Source: Sipunculus nudus | Taxonomy: Eukaryota > Annelida > Sipuncula > Golfingiida > Sipunculidae | DNA length: 64,000 nt | Reading direction: 5' to 3' | Assembly (NCBI GenBank): GCA_026874595.1 | Contig: CM049318.1 | Coordinates: 42,638,456 to 42,702,455, forward strand | In this document: in pieces, positions 25,601-38,517 of the stretch | Layout: each line of letters opens with the position of its first letter | How positions within the stretch are numbered: the stretch's first letter is position 1 | Notes under the pieces: generated by a model | Database searches by the model: none | The model's input: the letters and a program-made list of their open reading frames with translations, nothing else | Told to the model about the DNA's origin: nothing | Translations under genes and position numbers: made by a program

Positions 25601-28600
25601 AAAGTGTAAAATTTCTTGCCATTTACCCTGCTAAATATTTTTACCCATGCTGAAAAGTGTGTATTTCTTGCCATTTACCCTATTAAACATTGTACCCATG
25701 CTCAAAAGTGCAAAATTTCTTGGCAATTATCCTGTTAACTATTGTACCCATGCTCAAAAGTGTAAATTTCTTGGCAATTATCCTGTTAACTATTGTACCC
25801 ATGCTCAAAAGTGTAAATTTCTTGCCATTTACCCTGCTAAATATTTTTACCCATGCTGAAAAGTGTGTATTTCTTGCCATTTACCCTGTTAAACAATTTA
25901 CCCATGCTCAAAAGTGTAAATTTCTTGGCAATTATCCTGTTAACTATTGTACCCATGCTCAAAAGTGTAAATTTCTTGCCATTTACTCTGCTAAATATTT
26001 TTACCCATGCTGAAAAGTGTGTATTTCTTGCCATTTACCCTGTTAAACAATTTACCCATGCTCAAAAGTGTAAATTTCTTGGCAATTATCCTGTTTAATA
26101 TTGTACCCATGCTCAAAAGTGTAAATTTCTTGCCATTTACCCTGTAAAACAATTTACCCATGCTCAAAAGTGTAAATTTCTTGGCAGTTATCCTGTTAAC
26201 TATTGTACCCATGCTCAAAAGTGTAAATTTCTTGCCATTTACCCTGCTAAATATTTTTACCCATGCTGAAAAGTGTGTATTTCTTGCCATTTACCCTGTT
26301 AAACAATTTACCCATGCTCAAAAGTGTAAATTTCTTGGCAATTATCCTGTTAACTATTGTACCCATGCTCAAAAGTGTAAATTTCTTGCCATTTACCCTG
26401 CTAAATATTTTTACCCATGCTGAAAAGTGTGTATTTCTTGCCATTAACCCTGTTAAACAATTTACCCATGCTCAAAAGTGTAAATTTCTTGGCAATTATC
26501 CTGTTTAATATTGTACCCATGCTCAAAAGTGTAAATTTCTTGCCATTTACCCTGTTAAACAATTTACCCATGCTCAAAAGTGTAAATTTCTTGGCAATTA
26601 TCCTGTTAACTATTGTACCCATGCTCAAAAGTGTAAGTTTCTTGCCATTTATCCTGCTAAATATTTTTACCCATGCTGAAAAGTGTGTATTTCTTGCCAT
26701 TTACCCTGTTAAACATTTTACCCATGCTCAAAAGTGTAAAATTTCTTGGCAATTATCCTGTTAACTATTGTACCCATGCTCAAAAGTGTAAATTTCTTGG
26801 CGATATTATCCTGTTAACTATTGTACCCATGCTCAAAAGTGTAAAATTTCTTGGCAATTATCCTGTTAACTATTGTACCTATGCTCAAAAGTGTACATTT
26901 CTTGGCAATTATCCTGTTAACTATTGTACCAATGCTCAAAAGTGTAAATTTCTTGTCATTTACCCTGCTAAATATTTTTACCCATGCTAAAAAGTGTGTA
27001 TTTCTTGCCATTTACCCTGTTAAACATTTTACCCATGCTCAAAAGTGTAAATTTTTTTGGCAATTATCCTGTTAACTATTGTACCCATGCTGAAAAGTGT
27101 AAATTTCTTGCCATTTACTGTGTTAAACATTTTACCCATGCTCAAAAGTGTAAAATTTTTGGGCAATTATCCTGTTAACTATTGTACCCATGCTCAAAAG
27201 TGTGCATTTCTTGCCATTTACCCTGTTAAACATTTTACCCTTGCTGAAAAGTGTGTATTTCTTGCCATTTACCCTGTTAACCATTTTACCCATGCTCAAA
27301 AGTATAAAATTTCTTGGCAATTATCCTGTTAACTATTGTACCCATGCTCAAAAGTGTAAAATTTCTTGGCAATTATCCTGTTAACTATTGTACCCATGCT
27401 CAAAAGTGTAAATTTCTTGCCATTTACCGTGTTAAACATTTTACCCATACTCAAAAGTGTAAAATTTCTTGCCAATTACCCTGCTAAATATTTTACCCAT
27501 GCTGAAAAGTGTGTATTTCTTGCCATTTACCCTGTTAATCATTTTACCCATGCACAAAAGTGTAAAATATCTGGGCAATTATCCTGTTAACTATTGTCCC
27601 CATGCTCAAAAGTGTAAATTTCTTGCCATTTACCCTGTTAAACATTTTACCCATGCTCAAAAGTGTAAAATTTCTTGCCATTTACCCTGCTAAATATTTT
27701 ACCCATGCTGAAAAGTATGTATTTCTTGCCATTTACCCTGTTAAACATTTTACCCATGCTCAAAAGTGTAAAATTTCTTGGCAATTATCCTGTTAACTAT
27801 TGTACCCATGCTCAAAAGTGTAAAATTTCTTGGCATTTATCCTGTTAACTATAGTACCCATGCTCAAAAGTGTAAATTTCTTGCCATTTACCGTGTTAAA
27901 CATTTTACCCATACTCAAAAGTGTAAAATTTCTTGCCAATTACCCTGCTAAATATTTTACCCTTGCTGAAAAGTGTGTATTTCTTGCCATTTACCCTGTT
28001 AACCATTTTACCCATGCTCAAAAGTGTAAAATTTCTTGGCAATTATCCTGTTAACTATTGTACCCATGCTCAAAAGTGTGAATTTCTTGCCATTTACCCT
28101 GCTAAATATTTTTACCCATGCGGAAAAGTGTGTATTTCTTGCCATTAACCCTGTTAATCATTTTACCCATGCACAAAAGTGTAAAATATCTGGGCAATTA
28201 TCCTGTTAACCATTTTACCCATGCACAAAAGTGTAAAATTTCTGGGCAATTATCCTGTTAACTATTGTCCCCATGCTCAAAAGTGTAAATTTCTTGCCAT
28301 TTACCCTGTTTAACATTTTACCCATGCTCAAAAGTGTAAAATTTCTTGCCATTTACCCTGCTAAATATTTTACCCATGCTGAAAAGTATGTATTTCTTGC
28401 CATTTACCCAGTTAAACATTTTACCCATGCTCAAAAGTGTAAAATTTCTTGGCAATTATCCTGTTAACTATTGTACCCATGCTCAAAAGTGTAAATTTCT
28501 TGCCATTTACCCTGTTAAACATTTTACCCATGCTCAAAAGTGTAAAATTTCTTGCCATTTACCCTGCTAAATATTTTACCCATGCTGAAAAGTATGTATT

Positions 28601-31600
28601 TCTTGCCATTTACCCTGTTAAACATTTTACCCATGCTCAAAAGTGTAAAATTTCTTGGCAATTATCCTGTTAACTATTGTACCCATGCTCAAAAGTGTAA
28701 AATTTCTTGGCAATTATCCTGTTAACTATTGTACCCATGCTCAAAAGTGTAAAATTTCTTGGCAATTATCCTGTTAACTATTGTACCCATGCTCAAAAGT
28801 GTAAATTTCTTGCCATTTACCCTGTTAAATATTTTTACCCATGCGGAAAAGTGTGTATTTCTTGCCATTTACCCTGTTAATCATTTTACCCATGCACAAA
28901 AGTGTAAAATATCTGGGCAATTATCCTGTTAACCATTTTACCCATGTTCAAAAGTGTAAAATTTCTTGGCAATTATCCTGTTAACTATTGTACCCATGCT
29001 CAAAAGTGTAAATTTCTTGTCATTTACCCTGCTAAATATTTTTACCCATGCTGAAAAGTGTGTATTTCTTGCCATTTACCCTGTTAATCATTTTACCCAT
29101 GCACAAAAGTGTAAAATTTCTGGGCAATTATCCTGTTAACTATTGTCCCCATGCTCAAAAGTGTAAATTTCTTGCCATTTACCCTGTTAAACATTTTACC
29201 CATACTCAAAAGTGTAAAATTTCTTGCCAATTACCCTGCTAAATATTTTACCCTTGCTGAAAAGTGTGTATTTCTTGCCATTTACCCTGTTAACCATTTT
29301 ACCCATGCTCAAAAGTGTAAAATTTCTTGGCAATTATCCTGTTAACTATTGTACCCATGCTCAAAAGTGTAAATTTCTTGCCATTTACCCTGCTAAATAT
29401 TTTTACCCATGCGGAAAAGTGTGTATTTCTTGCCATTTACCCTGTTAATCATTTTACCCATGCACAAAAGTGTAAAATATCTGGGCAATTATCCTGTTAA
29501 CCATTTTACCCATGCTCAAAAGTGTAAAATTTCTTGGCAATTATCCTGTTAACTATTGTATCCATGCTCAAAAGTGTAAATTTCTTGTCATTTACCCTGC
29601 TAAATATTTTTACCCATGCTGAAAAGTGTGTATTTCTTGCCATTTACCCTGTTAATCATTTTACCCATGCACAAAAGTGTAAAATTTCTGGGCAATTATC
29701 CTGTTAACTATTGTCCCCATGCTCAAAAGTGTAAATTTCTTGCCATTTACCCTGTTAAACATTTTACCCATGCTCAAAAGTGTAAAATTTCTTGCCATTT
29801 ACCCTGCTAAATATTTTACCCATGCTGAAAAGTATGTATTTCTTGCCATTTACCCTGTTAAACATTTTACCCATGCTCAAAAGTGTAAAATTTCTTGGCA
29901 ATTATCCTGTTAACTATTGTACCCATGCTCAAAAGTGTAAATTTCTTGCCATTTACCCTGTTAAACATTTTACCCATGCTCAAAAGTGTAAAATTTCTTG
30001 CCATTTACCCTGCTAAATATTTTACCCATGCTGAAAAGTATGTATTTCTTGCCATTTACCCTGTTAAACATTTTACCCATGCTCAAAAGTGTAAAATTTC
30101 TTGGCAATTATCCTGTTAACTATTGTACCCATGCTCAAAAGTGTAAAATTTCTCGGCAATTATCCTGTTAACTATTGTACCCATGCTCAAAAGTGTAAAA
30201 TTTCTTGGCAATTATCCTGTTAACTATTGTACCCATGCTCAAAAGTGTAAATTTCTTGCCATTTACCCTGTTAAATATTTTTACCCATGCGGAAAAGTGT
30301 GTATTTCTTGCCATTTACCCTGTTAATCATTTTACCCATGCACAAAAGTGTAAAATATCTGGGCAATTATCCTGTTAACCATTTTACCCATGCTCAAAAG
30401 TGTAAAATTTCTTGACAATTATCCTGTTAACTATTGTACCCATGCTCAAAAGTGTAAATTTCTTGTCATTTACCCTGCTAAATATTTTTACCCATGCTGA
30501 AAAGTGTGTATTTCTTGCCATTTACCCTGTTAATCATTTTACCCATGCACAAAAGTGTAAAATTTCTGGGCAATTATCCTGTTAACTATTGTCCCCATGC
30601 TCAAAAGTGTAAATTTCTTGCCATTTACCCTGTTAAACATTTTACCCATGCTCAAAAGTGTAAAATTTCTTGCCATTTACCCTGCTAAATATTTTACCCA
30701 TGCTGAAAAGTATGTATTTCTTGCCATTTACCCTGTTAAACATTTTACCCATGCTCAAAAGTGTAAAATTTCTTGGCAATTATCCTGTTAACTATTGTAC
30801 CCATGCTCAAAAGTGTAAAATTTCTTGGCAATTATCCTGTTAACTATTGTACCCATGCTCAAAAGTGTAAATTTCTTGCCATTTACCGTGTTAAACATTT
30901 TACCCATACTCAAAAGTGTAAAATTTCTTGCCAATTACCCTGCTAAATATTTAACCCTTGCTGAAAAGTGTGTATTTCTTGCCATTTACCCTGTTAATCA
31001 TTTTACCCATGCACAAAAGTGTAAAATATCTGGGCAATTATCCTGTTAACTATTGTACCCATGCTCAAAAGTGTAAATTGCTTGCCATTTACCCTTCTAA
31101 ATATTTTTACCCATGTTCAAAAGTGTTAAATTTCTTGCCATTTACCCTGCTAAATATTTTACCCATGCTGAAAAGTATGTATTTCTTGCCATTTACCCTG
31201 TTAAACATTTTACCCATGCTCAAAAGTGTAAAATTTCTTGGCAATTATCCTGTTAACTATTGTACCCATGCTCAAAAGTGTAAAATTTCTTGGCAATTAT
31301 CCTGTTAACTATTGTACCCATGCTCAAAAGTGTAAATTTCTTGCCATTTACCGTGTTAAACATTTTACCCATACTCAAAAGTGTAAAATTTCTTGCCAAT
31401 TACCCTGCTAAATATTTTACCCTTGCTGAAAAGTGTGTATTTCTTGCCATTTACCCTGTTAACCATTTTACCCATGCTCAAAAGTGTAAAATTTCTTGGC
31501 AATTATCCTGTTAACTATTGTACCCATGCTCAAAAGTGTAAATTTCTTGCCATTTACCCTGCTAAATATTTTTACCCATGCGGAAAAGTGTGTATTTCTT

Positions 31601-32549
31601 GCCATTTACCCTGTTAATCATTTTACCCATGCACAAAAGTGTAAAATATCTGGGCAATTATCCTGTTAACTATTGTACCCATGCTCAAAAGTGTAAATTT
31701 CTTGCCATTTACCCTGTTAAACATTTTACCCATGCTCAAAAGTGTTAAATTTCTTGCCATTTACCCTGCTAAATATTTTACCCATGCTGAAAAGTATGTA
31801 TTTCTTGCCATTTACCCTGTTAAACATTTTACCCATGCTCAAAAGTGTAAAATTTCTTGGCAATTATCCTGTTAACTATTGTACCCATGCTCAAAAGTGT
31901 AAAATTTCTTGGCAATTATCCTGTTAACTATTGTACCCATGCTCAAAAGTGTAAATTTCTTGCCATTTACCCTGCTTAATATTTTACCCATGCTCAAAAG
32001 TGTGCATTTCTTGGCAATTATCCGTTAAATGTTGTGCTTATTACTCAAAGTGTAAATTTTTTTTTTTCCTGTTAAGTACTGTACCCATACTCAAGGTATA
32101 CATTTCTTGGTATTTTACCCTGTTTATTAGTGAAATCCATGTTCAAATGTGTACATTTCTCGGCATTTACCCTGTTTAATATTGTACCCATGTTCAAAGG
32201 TGTTAATTTCTTGTTATTTTTTTTCCTGTTAAGTATTGCACCCATACTCAAAGTGTACATTTCTAGGTATTTTACCCTATTTATTAGTAGTCCAGGCACA
32301 AAAGAGTACATTTCTTGGCATACCCTGTTAAATATTGTGCCCATGCTCAAAAGTGTCCATTTTTGTTATTTTACCGTGTTCAGTATTGTACCCATGCTCA
32401 AAAGTGTACCTTTCTTGTTATTTTATCCTGTAAGATATACGCATGCTAAAAAGTATAATTTTCTTGGTGTTTTACCCTATTTTGTATCGTACCCTCGCTC
32501 AAAAGTGTAAATTTCTGGTTATTTTACCGTGCTGTACCCATACTTAAAG
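19645..32549. repeat. 51/52-bp minisatellite array of about 250 units
   Basis: 12.9 kb of uninterrupted tandem units. The consensus is TGTTAA(A/C)(T/A)ATTGTACCC, then ATGCTCAAAAGTGTAAA, then TTTCTTGCCATTTACCC or TTTCTTGGCAATTATCC. Two main subtypes alternate (GCCATTTACCC and GGCAATTATCC), with variants such as CTGAAAAGTGTGTATTTC and GCACAAAAGTGTAAAATATC. Units are 51 or 52 bp, often differing by one A in TAAA(A)TTTC, so frames shift and dozens of 62- to 116-codon ORFs appear on both strands. Their products (MLKSVNFLPFTLLN... and relatives) are repeat translations, not proteins. Higher-order periods of about 410, 568 and 878 bp are seen, plus a 5,312-bp duplication. The last kilobase (31,990-32,549) is degenerate, as expected at an array edge. 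Confidence 0.97.
20309..30932. repeat. Tandem duplication of a 5,312-bp block in the 51/52-bp array
   Basis: Positions 20309-25620 and 25621-30932 match at a constant 5,312-bp offset. Every repeat-derived frame in copy 1 has an identical partner in copy 2 (20335 with 25647, 22290 with 27602, 25285 with 30597). Rare private variants are shared: CCATTAACCC near 21131/26443, CATGTTCAAA near 23632/28944, TTTCTCGGC near 24839/30151 and TTCTTGACAATT near 25099/30411. I found no mismatch in the parts compared. The copies diverge before 20309/25621 and after 25620/30932, so the junction is head-to-tail. This is either a very recent unequal exchange or an assembly duplication. Confidence 0.9.
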
Positions 32550-33661
32550 GTAATAACACCTCAGTATCACGGTGAAGCACGGTAAAAAGTAACTCCATGG
32601 TTCAGCCGATCAATGTGTAGGTAATAACACCTCAGTATCACGGATGGGCACGGAAAAAAGTAACCCCATGGTCAACCGATCAATGTGTAGGTAATAACAC
32701 CTCAGTATCACGGTGAAGCACGGTAAAAAATTATCCATGGTTCAACCGATCAATATGTCGATAATAACACCTCAGTATCACGGTGAAGCACGGTAAAAAA
32801 TTATCCATGGTTCAACCGATCAATATGTCGATAATAACACCTCAGTATCACGGTGGAGCACGGTAAAAATTAACTCCATGGTTCAACCGATCAATGTGTA
32901 GGTAAAAACACCTCAGTATCACGGTGAAGCACGGTAAAAAATAACTCCATGGTTCAACCGATCAATGTGTAGGTAAAAACACCTCAGTATCACGGTGGAG
33001 CACGGTAAAAAGGAACTGCATGGTTCAACCGATCAATGTGTAGGTAATAACACCTCAGTATCACGGCGGAGCACGGTAAAAAGTAACTCCATGGTTCAAC
33101 CGATCAATGGGTAGATAATAACACCTCAGTATCACGGTGAAGCACGGTAAAAAATAACTCCATGGTTCAACCGATCAATGGGTAGGTAAAAACACCTCAG
33201 TATCACGGTGGAGCACGGTAAAAAGTAACTCCATGGTTCAACCGATCAATGTGTTGGTAATAACACCTCAGGATCACGGTGAAGCACGGTAAAAAATTAT
33301 CCATGGTTCAACCGATCAATATGTCGATAATAACACCTCAGTATCACGGCGGAGCACGGTAAAAAGTAACTCCATGGTTCAACCGATCAATGTGTAGGTA
33401 AAAACACCTCAGTATCACGGTGAAGCATGGGAAAAAGTAACCCCATGGTTCAACCGATCAATGTGTAGGTAATAACAGCTCAGTATCACGGTGAAGCATG
33501 GGAAAAAGTAACTCCATGGTTCAACCGATCAATGTGTAGGTAATAACACCTCAGGATCACGGTGAAGCACGGTAAAAAAAATTATCCATGGTTCAACCGA
33601 TCAATGTGTAGGTAATAACACCTCAGTATCACGGGAAAGCACAACGAAGCACAGTAAAAAG
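32549..33661. repeat. 70-bp minisatellite array, 16 units
   Basis: Sixteen tandem copies of GGTAATAACACCTCAGTATC, ACGGTGAAGCACGGTAAAAA, ATAACTCCATGGTTCAACCG, ATCAATGTGTA. Some units have a shortened TTATCCATGG. Each contains the palindrome CCATGG and two ACGGT motifs. It begins within a base or two of the end of the 51-bp array, with no spacer, and ends in a degenerate unit at 33640-33661. The unit has no similarity I can see to the neighbouring 51-bp unit or to the other 70-bp array at 45.3 kb. Confidence 0.95.
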
Positions 33662-34203
33662 TCACAACGAAAAGAAACTAAAGGAAGCTGCAAATGGATC
33701 ATATAATTGATACATTTTTATATGGGTATTGTATTACTGTATATGTTCTTTCAAAAAGTCCTCTAACTATAGATGAAAAATCCATGACCATAAAATTACT
33801 GGCCAGGGTGCTTGTTCAAAATGCAGTTACATATTTAAGGATCGCCATTCCCTGCAATAAATATATTTGAACAGCATTTCAGAACAGTGAAACAGATCTG
33901 GGTTGGGTACATGGTTTGCTAAAAAGGAAACGTGTTATCTTACATTTTTCTATTGCAGATACAAATTATTAGCCGCAAAATAAAAAGTATATCAACGTCA
34001 ATGACAAAACCCGAAAGGCTCTGATTACTTTTTTCTATCAGTTTCATAGGACAGTGATCAGTGAAAGAGACCATCTGTTTGGATCGATTTATCTCTGTTG
34101 ATTCAATCTATCTCTGTGATTGCCGGGGCGGCTAGTCGCTTTCTGGGCCGCGATACTTCCAAATGTGATGTGTGCGTGCTTTCACGTTACGATACATCGG
34201 TTA

Positions 34204-34268
<65 letters not shown>

Positions 34269-35255
34269 CCGTCTAATGTGTATATTAACATGGCAAAAGA
34301 TTGACTTTTGCTATGCAATACGGCCAGATTATTTGACCATGTCTGAAAATATTCTTTGAAAATTGATACATTTTGGGTGGCAAATACCAGGAATGTTAAC
34401 ATGAGGAGACTGGTATAGTTGAACGCTCGACAGATCACGGACAGAAACATAAAAAAGCTAGATAGATGAGAAGCTTTACAGAAGCTCCTTTAATTCAACA
34501 GAAACTACAGTCTGCATATACTGAAGAGAATGGTCAGCGTCCTTGTATGTATTTTCCGGTCTATGAATTGGAACGATATATATAACTTTTAAGATTTTGG
34601 GTCAGCGTAATTGTTGATACATATTTATTGTAAAAAAAAAGGAAAAAAAAACTTCATTTACACACTGAGACTGCATGCTAGAGTTGTAAAGTGAAGAAAA
34701 TTTGTCACATAGATTTTAATAATAATATTACAGACTGATACAAATTCCAATTCAAAAATGAGATCGTGTATTACACTTGAAAGTGAACATAATGCATGTA
34801 TAGCGTGTTTGCTGGTTGTTTAGAACCCTCTGTGAAGCTTTTAAAAATGATGCCTTGAATGCTGATCATTAATTATTTAGATTTATTAAATTTTGCCATC
34901 CTTGTTTTTTGTTCTGTATTAACAAGAGAGTACAAATTGTTGTTTCCACATTTTGGAGAAAACAAGGTCCATGAATGATAGTATAAAGCATCACCGAGAT
35001 ACACTCCAATATCCGTCTTGAAAATCATTTTTAATGAACAAAGAATCGGACCATTGCCGTATCCCTCTGTTCCATACAGGCAAAACAATCATGACAATCT
35101 TATTAATGTGTATGCTGCACGCGTGTAAAACGATTTTAAGCAGGTGTTCTGTTACAGTATTACGTAGAGACAATCCATATCACCGTAACAATCCATATCA
35201 CTGTAACACTGCAAAATATGGGTTAAAATATGTTTGCCAGCCTTCGATGAGTAAC
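33662..35255. other. Low-copy AT-rich region containing a (TA)n tract
   Basis: No gene recognised. Two overlapping minus-strand frames (34873-35088 and 34991-35173) and one plus-strand frame (35034-35273) have no known motifs. A-runs occur at about 34632-34651. The segment merges into the 37-bp array at 35256. Confidence 0.5.
34207..34265. repeat. (TA)n microsatellite, about 29 repeats
   Basis: Uninterrupted TA dinucleotides. The Ile-Tyr repeat frames on both strands come from this tract. Confidence 0.97.
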
Positions 35256-35708
35256 TGCTTGGTATTTTGGTAACTGCTTTATATTTTGCTTTATTGATTT
35301 TTCTGGGTAAATGCTTGGTATTTTGGTTTATTGATCTGTCTGGGTATATGTATGGTTTTTTTGGTTAATTGGTCTGTCTAGGTATATGTTTGGTATTTTG
35401 GTTTATTCACCTCTCTTGGTATATGCTTGGTATTTTGGTTTATTGGTCTGTCTGGGTATATGTTATATATTTTGGTTTATTGATCTGTCTGGGTAAATGC
35501 TTGGTATTTTGGTTTATTGATCTGTCTGGGTAATTGCTTGGTATTTTGGTTTATTGATCTGTCTGAGTATATATATGGTTTTTTTGGTTAATTGGTCTCT
35601 GTCTGGGTATATGTTTGGTATTTTGGTTTATTCACCTCTCTTGGTATATGCTTGGTATTTTGGTTTATTGGTCTGTCTGGGTATATATGCTGCGTATTTT
35701 GGTTATTA
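35256..35708. repeat. 37-bp minisatellite array, about 12 units
   Basis: The unit is TGCTTGGTATTTTGGTTTAT followed by TGATCTGTCTGGGTATA. Variants include GGTTAATTGGTCTGTC and TTCACCTCTCTTGG. A four- to five-unit segment with the same variant order (ATGGTTTTTTTGGTTAATTGG, then TTCACCTCTC, then GGTCTGTC) occurs at about 35350-35460 and again at 35574-35690. This shows a higher-order duplication of about 227 bp. Confidence 0.93.
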
Positions 35709-35872
35709 TCTATTTTTTTTTCTTTAATCCTATTGTTGTATCATTTATTGCAAGACGGAGCTAAACAGGTCCCTCGATCACCTCATCATTTACAACTCTA
35801 TAGAAAAGAATCTATTTATTGGTCTATTTATATATGAATAGTACAACTGGAACTGGAGATTGCAGATATATA

Positions 35873-36779
35873 CTTCTCACAATATGAGTATCCTGTTTTG
35901 TATGTGGGAGGTTAGAGATAAATACGACTAAAAATTACCCCTTTCACAAAACGGTTTCAAACCGTTTTGATTGCGAATGAGCGTTCACACGGCATCCCCG
36001 TGCATTTTCAAACTGATACGGCCAAAATGGTTTGAATCCAGCTCAGGAGGTGGTTTCATACCGTTTTCAGTGCGAATCGAATTATTCGCTGTGCTAATGT
36101 GCCGTGGGAACGCTCAAGTCGCACTCAAAACGGTTTAGACCAATTTTTGAAGCAGCAACAGAATCACAGCACATGCGTAAGTTCTTATGTCAGCATGTTG
36201 TCACATTGTTCCACATGTGAATGTACACCTCATGTTTGGTGCTAGATGCCTGTGTGAACGCACAATGCGGTTTGAAATCGATTTGACCAATTCGCTTTGA
36301 GCAAACCGTATTGTCTGTGAAAGGGTTAATAATGAGTATCTTATCTAGAAATGTACGACGTAAGAAATAAATACCACTGACAATATGAGTACCTTGTTTT
36401 GTATGTTGGAGGTAAGAGATAAATACATGTACTACTGATTATATGAGTACCTGGTTTTATATATCTATGAGGTAAGAAATAAACATGCCTACTACTGACA
36501 ACATGAGTATTTTGTTTCGTATATGTAGGAGGTTAGAGATAAGTGCTTTTGACAATATGAGTATATTGTTTTGTCTATGTGGGAGGTTTGAGATAAATAC
36601 TTCTGACAATATTAGTGTATTGTTTCGTATATTTGGGAGGTTAGAGATTAGTACTTCCGACAATATGAGTATCTTGTTTTTTATATGTGTTAAGTTAAAT
36701 TAACAATATCGAGGAAAGATACTATGGACAATATGAGTATATTGTTTTGTATAGGTGGGAGGTTGATAAATGTAGTTCT
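35873..36779. repeat. 54-bp minisatellite array interrupted by a MITE
   Basis: Units of about 54 bp read GACAATATGAGTATCTTGTT, TTGTATATGTGGGAGGTTAG, AGATAAATACTTCT. One unit lies left of the MITE (35873-35930). About eight lie to the right (36330-36779), the clearest starting at 36551, 36605 and 36659. The sequence on both sides of the MITE is recognisably the same unit, so the array existed before the insertion. Confidence 0.88.
35938..36325. mobile_element. Tourist/PIF-Harbinger-like MITE
   Basis: A 388-bp element with ends CCCCTTTCACA (35938-35948) and TGTGAAAGGG (36316-36325), inverted repeats. It is flanked by TTA on both sides (35935-35937 and 36326-36328), the 3-bp TWA target duplication typical of PIF/Harbinger elements. 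Inside both ends lies ACGGTTT or its complement, and AAACGGTTT/AAACCGTTTT motifs recur throughout in both orientations, giving a strongly foldable interior. There is no coding capacity. It sits inside the 54-bp array. Confidence 0.75.
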
Positions 36780-38517
36780 TCTTTTTGATGGAAAAATCCG
36801 TCAACACATATATACCACATGAATAAACATAAAAACTAAATACAGAACAAATGAACACAAGCATAGAATAGCCAAACATAAATTCACTAAGCTAGCAAAC
36901 TAATTAAATGGTTTGGCGCTACATCAAGTACAATTTATAGATCTTAACTCTCAGTCTCCTCTGAATTTCTCCCTAACTTTCGGCCTAATTGTTAAACATT
37001 CACTTAGCAGTCACCTTCATCAATACTGAAGGAGCGCCTATGGCGGGGGTCCCCGACTTCCTCAACTACGGCGCTCGAGTTCCATCTTTTCCTTCTTTTG
37101 CTTAGTTTTAGGATGGAGAGCGCCGAGCCAAAAACAAAAGGTCAAATAAGGTATCGTTTCTCAAAAAAAAGTGTAAATAATGGTCATGGCAGCTTGAAAT
37201 GGCATGTAATATTATTTCTATCAATATAAGTGCTTTGATGAAATAGTGCTTTTGTTTGAGTTGTTTTAAATGATGTTGAATTGATTTGAATAATATTTTA
37301 AACAACCTGAAAACAAACTAACAGACAATGCATAGGGAAGCATGAAGCACACCGTATATTTTTAATGAATGTGGTATTGAATGTGCAGACCCACCAAGCT
37401 CTACCCGCTGCCGTCAAAGTCAACCTATGTCAAGTCCTCCCTTCAATGCATTGTGAGAGAGTTCATGTAATGAAGTCACTGTGGCCTGGACATTAACAAA
37501 ACATTTAGTGCTTATGCGATCTACTTTTATTACTCGCTTGTTGGGACTTGACGAGCGCGCACCTGCTAAAGTCGATCTAAACAGTTAAATATTTATATCA
37601 ATGGAGCTATGATTGGCCATTAGGTGGCTACAACAAAGTTCTGTTAGTTTTGGTAGCTGATACGTCTTTAAACACAGATACCGCCATCAAGAAGACAACG
37701 TGTGGTGGGCGAGGTGTGTATATGGTTGAATAACCGGGAGTTTAAACATAAGAAGCATATACATTCGTTCGTCGTATTGTCCCCAAATGGCTTCGGAGTT
37801 TGAAACGTATCTGAATAGTTGCTGCCCTGCACAGCGGATTACCGAGGTCGAAAACGATATAAAAATTAAAACATTTAGTAGAAGGCAATGGTTGCACCAA
37901 GGCCACTGAGGCCCGTGAACAAATAAACAAGAGTTTAACATTGGCGCCTATTATCAGCTTACGACATTAGAGAGTTAGGAATATGTTGAATAGAGCTGTC
38001 AAAAAGTTCTCTAAGTTTCTCTAGTCTTTATCAGAGGGTAGGTGTGTTTGTGAAGGGATCTCAAGAAGAGACGACCAGCATTAAAAATTCTCGGTTGCTT
38101 TAGTAACATGAGTAATCTTTCAATCCACAGTTTTTTTTTCGTTTTTTTTTTGTATATAGAAAAAATGGGGGGGGGGGGAGTTACCTCTCGCCATTATGGT
38201 ATTCAGCATGTGCAGCAATATGTGTTGAAAACGATTAATTAAGGCAATATCCCAGCCATGTGACACTTTTTCTGTTTCTTACTTCAGGAGCTGTACTTTT
38301 ACCAGTTTGTCACCTTGTAGGCTTTTTCTCACACACCTCTCTCGCCCTCTTTGTGGGGCATGATAGTGGGATGGTCTTGACCCTGAATTCCCGAAAAAGA
38401 GTTCGTTGTTTTGTGCTTCATGTTCGTAAAGTCTAGGACCCCTGGTGTCCACGAACTGTGTAATGCCCTTTTAGAAACTTTGGTTTCCGGACAATCGTTC
38501 TGGTTGTAAGATCTGCT
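36780..38517. other. Low-copy region, no recognised gene
   Basis: A short GC-rich island at about 37,030-37,130 contains an inverted pair, GAGCGCC (37032-37038) and GGCGCTC (37070-37076). A GGGG...CCCC hairpin lies inside the pair. The two long minus-strand frames at 37687-37941 and 37742-37930 overlap in different frames and are not recognised. T- and G-homopolymers lie at about 38131-38180. The segment then passes into the 36-bp array. Confidence 0.5.

Noticed and set aside
19645-32549. Dozens of 60-116-codon ORFs with MLKSVNFLPFTLLN-type repeats
   Set aside because: They follow from the 51/52-bp unit in several phases on both strands, with frequent phase shifts. There is no start context and no conserved single frame.
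34207-34265. Ile-Tyr repeat proteins
   Set aside because: Translations of (TA)n tracts here and at 46.3, 57.2 and 60.6 kb; not genes.
37032-37076. GAGCGCC/GGCGCTC inverted pair as an RNA hairpin gene or terminator
   Set aside because: A 7-bp stem with a 31-bp loop is weak, and no adjacent gene gives it meaning.
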